Assembly (NCBI GenBank): GCA_012064415.1
Contig: SSNU01000162.1
Location: forward strand, 100,343 to 164,342
Source of the DNA: Gyrodactylus bullatarudis
Taxonomy: Eukaryota > Platyhelminthes > Monogenea > Gyrodactylidea > Gyrodactylidae
Direction of reading: 5' to 3'
DNA: 64,000 nucleotides
Shown: positions 57,661 to 64,000 of the stretch, in pieces
Layout of the letters: the number at the start of each line of letters is the position of its first letter
How positions within the stretch are numbered: position 1 is the first letter of the stretch
Translations under genes and position numbers: made by a program
Notes under the pieces: model-generated
What the model was told of the DNA's origin: nothing
The model's database searches: none
The model's input: the letters and a program-made list of their open reading frames with translations, nothing else

Positions 57661-58271
57661 ACCTTCACAACCATATTTGGTCTTCATGTCTAATGTTAGA
57701 TTTCCTTAACATGTTGAAATCGCTAGAAATTTTGCTCCAAATTCTCAACTTCATATTAACTATAGCTTTAGTTCAAAATTTAATTGTTTCGAGCGGAGAA
57801 ACTCTAATCAATGCTTTATGCTCGTAAGATCTCTTCGTCTAATAAGTTTTTATTTAGATTTGAGAAGAAAACTGAATCTTAAATCTTTTATAGAATCGTA
57901 AATATTCTGGGATTTGCTTTGAACATCAAAATATCATTAGATTTTAAGCAGTAAAAATCTTGAAAAATAAACAAACTATCCTAATTGAAGAATGCAAACG
58001 AAATACTCAGAGATTTACTCCAAATTTTTACAGAAATTATAAAAGTACACTTCTACTGTTAATTATTATTTAGATCCAAATAGAAATAGTTATAGAACAA
58101 TAAAAACTTTTTATCAGTAAACGGATATTCTATTATATCCCCAAGACAAAAGAAAATTATCACAAGAAATTTTCCCTAGTTTCATCAAATTTTATCTGAA
58201 AATTTTCTGGCTCAATCTAGAAAATAAAACATTGAAAAACGTTTTTTATTTGAAAATTTTGATAATTTGGT
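57661..58271. other. Spacer with the left flank of a split repeat
   Basis: Positions 58219-58271 match 43478-43530 (AAAATAAAACAT and AAAACGTTTTTTATTTG). The rest shows nothing. Confidence 0.45.
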
Positions 58272-58495
58272 TTAACTCTTTCAGTGCCGATGGACATATA
58301 TGTCCATTTTCCAATTTTTCTGAACCTTCATAACTCTAGCAGTTTGATAGGTTTCTGGATCAATTAAAGTTTAAATTGAAGCCCACAATGCGAACTTGCA
58401 TTAGTAATATTTTTGGCCAAATAACTTGGTATCTTCATAGCTAAGTTTTGGTTTTTATAAAAATTGTGAAATAGTCTCGGCACCGAAAGGGTTAA
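58272..58495. mobile_element. TTAA-type MITE (224 bp), piggyBac-like ends
   Basis: TTAA at 58272-58275 and 58492-58495. Ends read inward CTCTTTCAGTGCCGA and CCCTTTCGGTGCCGA, 13 of 15 identical. A palindrome GGACATATATGTCC lies just inside the left end. The flanks match 43478-43580, where a single TTAA stands at the equivalent position. Confidence 0.85.
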
Positions 58496-59359
58496 AAAGA
58501 AGCATAAAAAGATATTTCAGAGCGAAATTTGATAGGATTTTTGAGTACTTGAAGATTAATTCTGTCATATTTTAATAATTTTCGAAAATTTCGTCTTTGT
58601 CTAAAAACTCACTATATGAAGTACATTGTTTGAACAAGGAAAAATACTCTCTTTCATAAGCTATCAGAATAGAATTATTTTCTGCTTAGAATTTTGTACT
58701 GTATTATATTCTACAGATAATAGTTATCTAAATTTAGTTGGTTTTTTCTATCCAAGAAATAATGAGAAATCTATTCTGATAACTCAAACATTAGTTTCAA
58801 GGTAGAAGAAATAACATATAAAGAATTTTGACGAAGTTCGACAACATTATCGTTCAAATTTTATTTTGAATTTACGGTCAAAATATTTCTTTTATATTCA
58901 AACAAATATGTTTTCAAAATTTAATTCTAAGTTTCCGCGAAACATGGAATTTGTTTATGGCTGCTTGTAAGAATTTGGGTTTTATTTTGGCCTAAGATAG
59001 GCCAGTTCTTATTTTTAATTTTTTCTCCTTATTTTTACCATATCTAGGTATCAATTTTCTCAAATTTTTCTCATTTCGTCCAACTCTAATACATAACATA
59101 TAGATGGATTTTCTAACAATTTCTTATTATCAATTACAAAATACAGTAACATTTCAAAGAGTTCTTAATTGAACATAATTTAACATTGGACAAATCTCTG
59201 CTTGAAGCCTACTGTTGAACAGTCTTTAGTATAACATAATCGAGCAAAATCTCTTCAAAGTGAATAAAAGTTTTATTATATTGAAGATTTCGATTTTCTT
59301 TTGTCTTATTAATCCTTTGACAGTGCTTGATAGTATTGGGGCAAAATATCATGAATTTA
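58496..59359. other. A+T-rich spacer
   Basis: Positions 58513-58530 continue the repeat split by the MITE. No gene supported. Confidence 0.4.
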
Positions 59360-59690
59360 TTAACTAGAAATATTTCGTTCTAGGTGCTTAGGTGATACAG
59401 ACCTTATTTGGTAATGAATTAGCTCATGTCGCTAATTGTTACAGCTTAATAATGGATCCCACCGAGACTGGAAACTCTCAACGCATTTAGAAATAATCTA
59501 AGTATACATACGAGTTAGAAATATACGTGCGTTTCGTCTTTTGGACTCGTCAGTATGCCACAACCTGGAATTTGAATCTAGGAGCTCTCGTACTGTAATC
59601 CAATGCTCATTCCACTCGTCCAACATTCCATACAACTCGGATTACTTCTATATCCTGTGGCGTATCCCTAAGGTTTTCTAACTAATGAAT
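59360..59690 (-). mobile_element. tRNA-headed retroposon with hammerhead ribozyme
   Basis: Read on the - strand, the order is CCTTAGGGATACGCCAC, then a tRNA-like head with an A-box-like TTGGACGAGTGG (about 59624-59613) and a B-box-like GATTCAAATTCC (about 59580-59569), then a hammerhead, then a 3' half ending CTAGTTAA at 59360. That 3' half matches the arms of the hairpin element at 7170. The segment CTTTGTAAGTATAGGTGCTG precedes the head here but follows the 3' end in the 7170 copy, as expected of tandem or circular units. Confidence 0.75.
59516..59560 (-). ncRNA. Hammerhead ribozyme with complete core
   Basis: CTGACGA (59553-59547), stem II GTC-CAAAA-GAC (59546-59536), GAAA (59535-59532), stem III ACG/CGT with loop CA (59532-59525), cleavage site after A59524. 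Stem I is short here: ATA (59556-59554) with TAT (59523-59521), then a mismatch and a G-U. All conserved core bases are present. Confidence 0.75.
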
Positions 59691-59715
59691 AATGCAGCAC
59701 CTATACTTACAAAGT

Positions 59716-59836
59716 TTAACTGGAAATATTTCGTCTTATTTGGTAATGGATCAGCCTATGTTGCTGAATGTTACTACTTACTAACCACCGATGGGTTATA
59801 TTATCTAAGCACCTAGAACGAAATATTTCTAGTTAA
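59716..59836. repeat. Small foldback made of the retroposon's 3' end
   Basis: Left TTAACTGGAAATATTTCG; right read inward TTAACTAGAAATATTTCG followed by TTCTAGGTGCTTAG. The interior ATTTGGTAATGGATCAGCC matches the 3' half of the element at 7170 and 59360. It is followed by CTTTGTAAGTATAGGTACTG, as in the 7170 copy. Confidence 0.6.
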
Positions 59837-59869
59837 CCTTTGTAAGTATAGGTACTGCAATGCTCTATT

Positions 59870-62800
59870 ATTGTTTTTCGTCAATTTTAGGAAAAAACAT
59901 AACTTAATCGATAGCTAAATTGACTTTTACGACCCAATATTTTCGATTCTAATGGTACTCTTTAAACGCATCAGCTCTCTCTAATAACAGAGTAAGAAAT
60001 TTTAGGTATTATTGGAAGTCCGCGAAGCATTGGATTCAGTACCAAAGTCTGTACAAGATATTGAACTCAAAGAAACGTAGAATACCACCATAAAAAAAAT
60101 CTCAAAAAGCTTTATTAAATTCAATCTGAGGAAGAACAATTTCAAAATTTCATATGTCTACTCTGTATCGTTCTTCATTTAATTTCGGTTTGTTACTATC
60201 ACTACCTCATTAACCAGCAATATCGAAAGGTTTCTGATGAAAAAATAAAAATTCCTAGCTTTATAGCAAGCCAAACTCACATCCTTATTTCCGACAGTAT
60301 TTGGACTTTATTCAATCTTCTTTTAAAGCGGTATTTTTACAAGTCATGATAGAAATGTCTATGTCTGATAGACCTTGATGAAAATTCCTTGGTCTACTAA
60401 ATTAATGAACTATTTTTAATGTAAAGTTGAGTTATTTTGCATTTTACAAAAATCTCATTTTTTCATAAAAATTTGAATGTGAACATTTTCACATACTATC
60501 ATATCTATATTATGCGACTTACCGAATCCCTGATTAATAAAAGAAATTATTTTTTAAGAAAACTATGTTTTTAGAAATAAAAAGAAATGTGTTCAAATAA
60601 GTCTGAAAATATAATTTGAAATCAAACTGGTGACAGCTCAAGAGTATTTTAACAATCTTAGGATAGTTTTAAGACTAAACTAACTTGGAAAGAAGCATTT
60701 TTTGAATTGTAGGGTTGTTCCATTCTAACAGAGGACTCAGTGAATGTTTTAACTATAAAATGCGTATCTGCGGATCCATTATAATGGATTGAGATCTGAT
60801 ATTAAGATAGGAGCAGTGTAAGAGTTTAAATCTGGATAAACTGAATATAAAGTATAGCCACTTTAAATTCTCTTTGGTTCTCTTAGAAATCTTTGAAATT
60901 TTATAGAAAATTATTCAAATTTATTGTAATAAAATAAAAAAATGTGTAAACTTCAACTGATCCTGAAACTCTTGTAAGTTGAATAGAGAATTAAGAATAA
61001 ATTTCTCTTGTTTCTTAGTTTATTTTCTAAAAAAAAAATTTCATTGGTCGAAAATAAAATGAAATGAGTTAATTTATATGATTTAGTAGTAGACTCAATA
61101 TTGACATCTTGGAAATACAAGAGAACTAGCTCTGAATAATCTCTATAGATTTAAAAAATGTGTAAAAAATAACTGACTAACATAATAAGCACATGACTTT
61201 CCTGTTTTTCGACACACATAAGAATTCCATTGGGGTGATGTAGAAAGGTGTGAGACAAAATTTGTCGTCTCAATTTTTTTCTAAAATATTTACATACTAC
61301 ACATAACCCTTTTACTGCATAATATATTCACAGACTTTTAAATTTTTTAAAATTAGAATTAACGCATGGATTGGGGTGGAAACTGGTTTTTTTTAAGTTT
61401 AACAATAGAAAAAAATAGTTAGAAATGATTCTGCAAAATTTTTCATGTTTATCTAGTTTAGAGTAAAATATCAAATCAGCATAAATGAAAACTGAATTAA
61501 TGATTTTCTCCCATGAGCCCTGATTGGCTTTTTTTCCTGATCTGCACCAATAGGTAATTGCAGTTGAAGAAAGCTGCTTTTATTCCTTCTGCATAAGGAT
61601 TCCCAATGTCTCATTTACTTTATTCTCATCTATTTTTAGATGATCGGAAATTTCTTTTCATTGTAAAGAATTGGTAAATTTTTGAAATACAGTAATCAAC
61701 TTTAAACAAAGTGGCGGTAAAATATATTTCTTCAAAAGGGGAAATTTAACAATTGAATTCTCCACTAAAGCTACCTATTTCGAGATTACAATTTAAATTT
61801 TTCCGTTAATTTTAAATTAAATTTTATTAATCATTGAGTTAGAATTTGAATCAATAATTTCTTTATCATTTTTTATGCTTACCTACGTGATATTTGATTA
61901 AAAATTTCCCATTGAAATATCAAATTCTCAAAAAAATTGATAAAATTTTTAGCTTAAATGTTATTAAAAAGTGAGAAATTGGAGCTTTTTCAGAATTTTT
62001 CTTATTTTAGCAATTTCACAATTGAATTTTTTTGTAAAATACGATTTCTTGATGAAAAAATTGAGAATTCCCATCTTCATTTTAACTAGCCTCAATTAAC
62101 AGTGTAAATCATAAAGGCTTAAAGCTAGACTTGGTCATACCGAACTCTCATTCTTTGAGAATTTTCTTCTTCTTCCTACCTCGTATAAATGGCTAGCCAA
62201 AGGAAAGATGATCATCAAATATTCTTGAGAATAGAAGGGATAGAAACTTTTTTGCGTCTCATAGTCTCGATCAAGATTGAAAACTTTTTATATTGCTTGA
62301 CTGAATTTAACTGCGAAAAAATATTTTTTGTCTATAATTCTTGCGTAAAAATTTTCTTTTGATAACTTCCTCAAGTCATATCAGATTTTTATTTTGATTG
62401 ATCTCTTTGTCGCAATTTCGCATGTTTTTTTGATGTTCAAAAGAGCTTCAGCTAAAGGATCAGGCGCAATTTAAACTCATTTTTATTTAAACTGACCGTA
62501 TTTAATAATACTTATTTGTAAATAAACAATAATTTTGAGTAGGAAGACAATTCCAGGTCATCATTTGTAGAAAGAATAAAATGCTTGTTCTGACTTCTTT
62601 CATTGATAGTCCCTAGTACGGCAGAACTGCGTATGAACTGCTCAAGTTAAGTCAAAACTTGCGATAAAGCTACAATTACATCCTTATCAGTAGAAATATT
62701 TTTCTCACAAAAGCCGGTTGAATACAAGCTTTAATACTCAATATTCACCTGTCTTTTAAATTCTAATATTATAAATGAATATTTCTATCGATACAGATAA

Positions 62801-63969
62801 TATTTTCAAAAATGCTTTGTATTATTTCCCACTAAATGTCACAATTGTCAAAAGAACAATGATTACAATAACAATTATAATTAGACTTAATTCTTATATA
62901 ACAATAACTTTGAAATACAAAATATTTATTTAAATTTAAGATCCAGTTTCTATTTGCTCTCTGTTCGAAAGAAACTCTTGTTTCTGATTTTTTTGAGTTT
63001 CAAAAGTACAATTACATTTCTATTAGCTCAGCTAAAGAGTATCAATGCTTGCAAATAAATTATAAGTTATAATTTATAACTAAAGCTATTCTCGATAAAG
63101 ATTTTGAAAATTGAGAATTTTGTAAAAATCATAAATTGCTTGATATTCTCAACATGTCTGTCATTAATTTCAGTTGGCTAAGGTTGAAGAGACACTATCT
63201 TTCCGTCATTATTGTAAAATTTTGAGAGCGAGTAAAATTTAATTCTTTTACTTACAGTCCTTGTGCGTGATAGATAATTTTTCTATCGGAATAATACCAA
63301 CCTTTTTGCGTGATTTGCAAACTTTTTTTTATTGCTATTGCGGTTTCCTGACATCACACAATGTAACATAAATACTGTGTAATATATACCAAGTTTTGAC
63401 TTTAACCCAGAAGTTTCGTCAATATACCCTCTATATAAGTCACTTGTAGTTAGATTTGCATCAAGAATTAAATGAAAAAAATCTCTATATTTAGCAACTT
63501 ACTTCATCGAATAATGAAAGTATGCCTCATGATATTTTTTTCATAAATTTCACAACTTCATGCTTTACCTTACATGCTCAATATGAATATACCTTTTTCG
63601 ATTAAATCGTCCACTTTTATCCGACACACAATATACAGTAATTTCGATTTCCATGAGAAGAATTCCGAGATAAATCAAAATATCCGGTTTAGCTATCAAT
63701 CAAGAAATTGGATAAATGAGATCTATTCGGCGATAATTTTTTAGGTTAAAACATCACGTTTAGGTATTGAGTATATACTGTAATTATATTCAATAAAAAC
63801 CTTTTTCATCATCATGTTATCAGCTTATTGACAGTCAAGTTCTTTTTCGTGTCTGTCTAGCTAAATGAAGAAAGTGATTATAGAGAAATTTTTGAGCATT
63901 TATTTCATAAGCACATATTTGAACTTGTCTATTTTAATATTTCTTTTTATAAACAACAAAATAACTTGG
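59870..63969. other. A+T-rich stretch with one family motif
   Basis: About 4 kb without a supported gene or bounded element. The repeat-family end CTAGTTAAAATGAAGATGGG lies on the - strand at about 62088-62069. Confidence 0.45.
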
Positions 63970-64000
63970 TTAACTAGAAATATTTTGTTCTAGATGCTCA
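63970..64000 (+). repeat. End of another hammerhead-retroposon copy at the window edge
   Basis: TTAACTAGAAATATTTTGTT then CTAGATGCT matches the opening of 59360 (one changed CpG). The copy continues beyond the window. Confidence 0.6.

Overview
The window is nuclear DNA from an animal, very rich in A+T (roughly 70% by eye), gene-poor and full of degraded transposable elements. The only host gene I can support has thirteen exons with GT-AG introns and encodes a P5A-type ATPase of the ATP13A1/Spf1 family. The mix of Penelope-like, piggyBac, mariner and Mutator-like elements and the many hammerhead-ribozyme retroposons suggests an invertebrate. An arthropod such as a copepod is one guess, but the sequence does not settle the species.

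Layout: 1-21.6 kb holds no host gene that I can recognise. It carries Penelope-like element (PLE) ends (1-180, 2374-3032), several TTAA-flanked MITEs, a hairpin element whose loop carries a hammerhead ribozyme (7170-7563), and a 295-bp Mutator-like element with a perfect 9-bp target duplication and a transposase fragment (13608-13920). 21.7-39.9 kb is the ATP13A1-like gene on the + strand. Its introns are mostly about 60 bp, but intron 6 (3.3 kb) holds a mariner relic. Intron 12 (9.3 kb) holds a tRNA-hammerhead SINE, a PLE end pair and several MITEs, and separates the 108-nt last exon from the rest. 42.4-45.7 kb holds a piggyBac-family element on the - strand with an intact catalytic domain, plus an oppositely oriented 180-bp internally deleted derivative. 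48.4-51.1 kb is a decayed PLE on the - strand with RT and GIY-YIG endonuclease pieces. 53.1-53.6 kb is a G+C-richer, LTR-like island. 55.9-60 kb holds foldback elements, a TTAA MITE with a recognisable empty site, and another tRNA-hammerhead element. 60-64 kb is nearly featureless until a further copy of that element's end at the window edge.

The most interesting pattern is that two kinds of retroelement carry hammerhead ribozyme motifs here: the PLE ends and short tRNA-headed retroposons. Both kinds also occur as inverted duplications. Because a PLE with RT and GIY-YIG pieces lies in the same window, a shared PLE-driven mobilisation of the hammerhead retroposons is a testable idea. It is an inference, not something the sequence proves.
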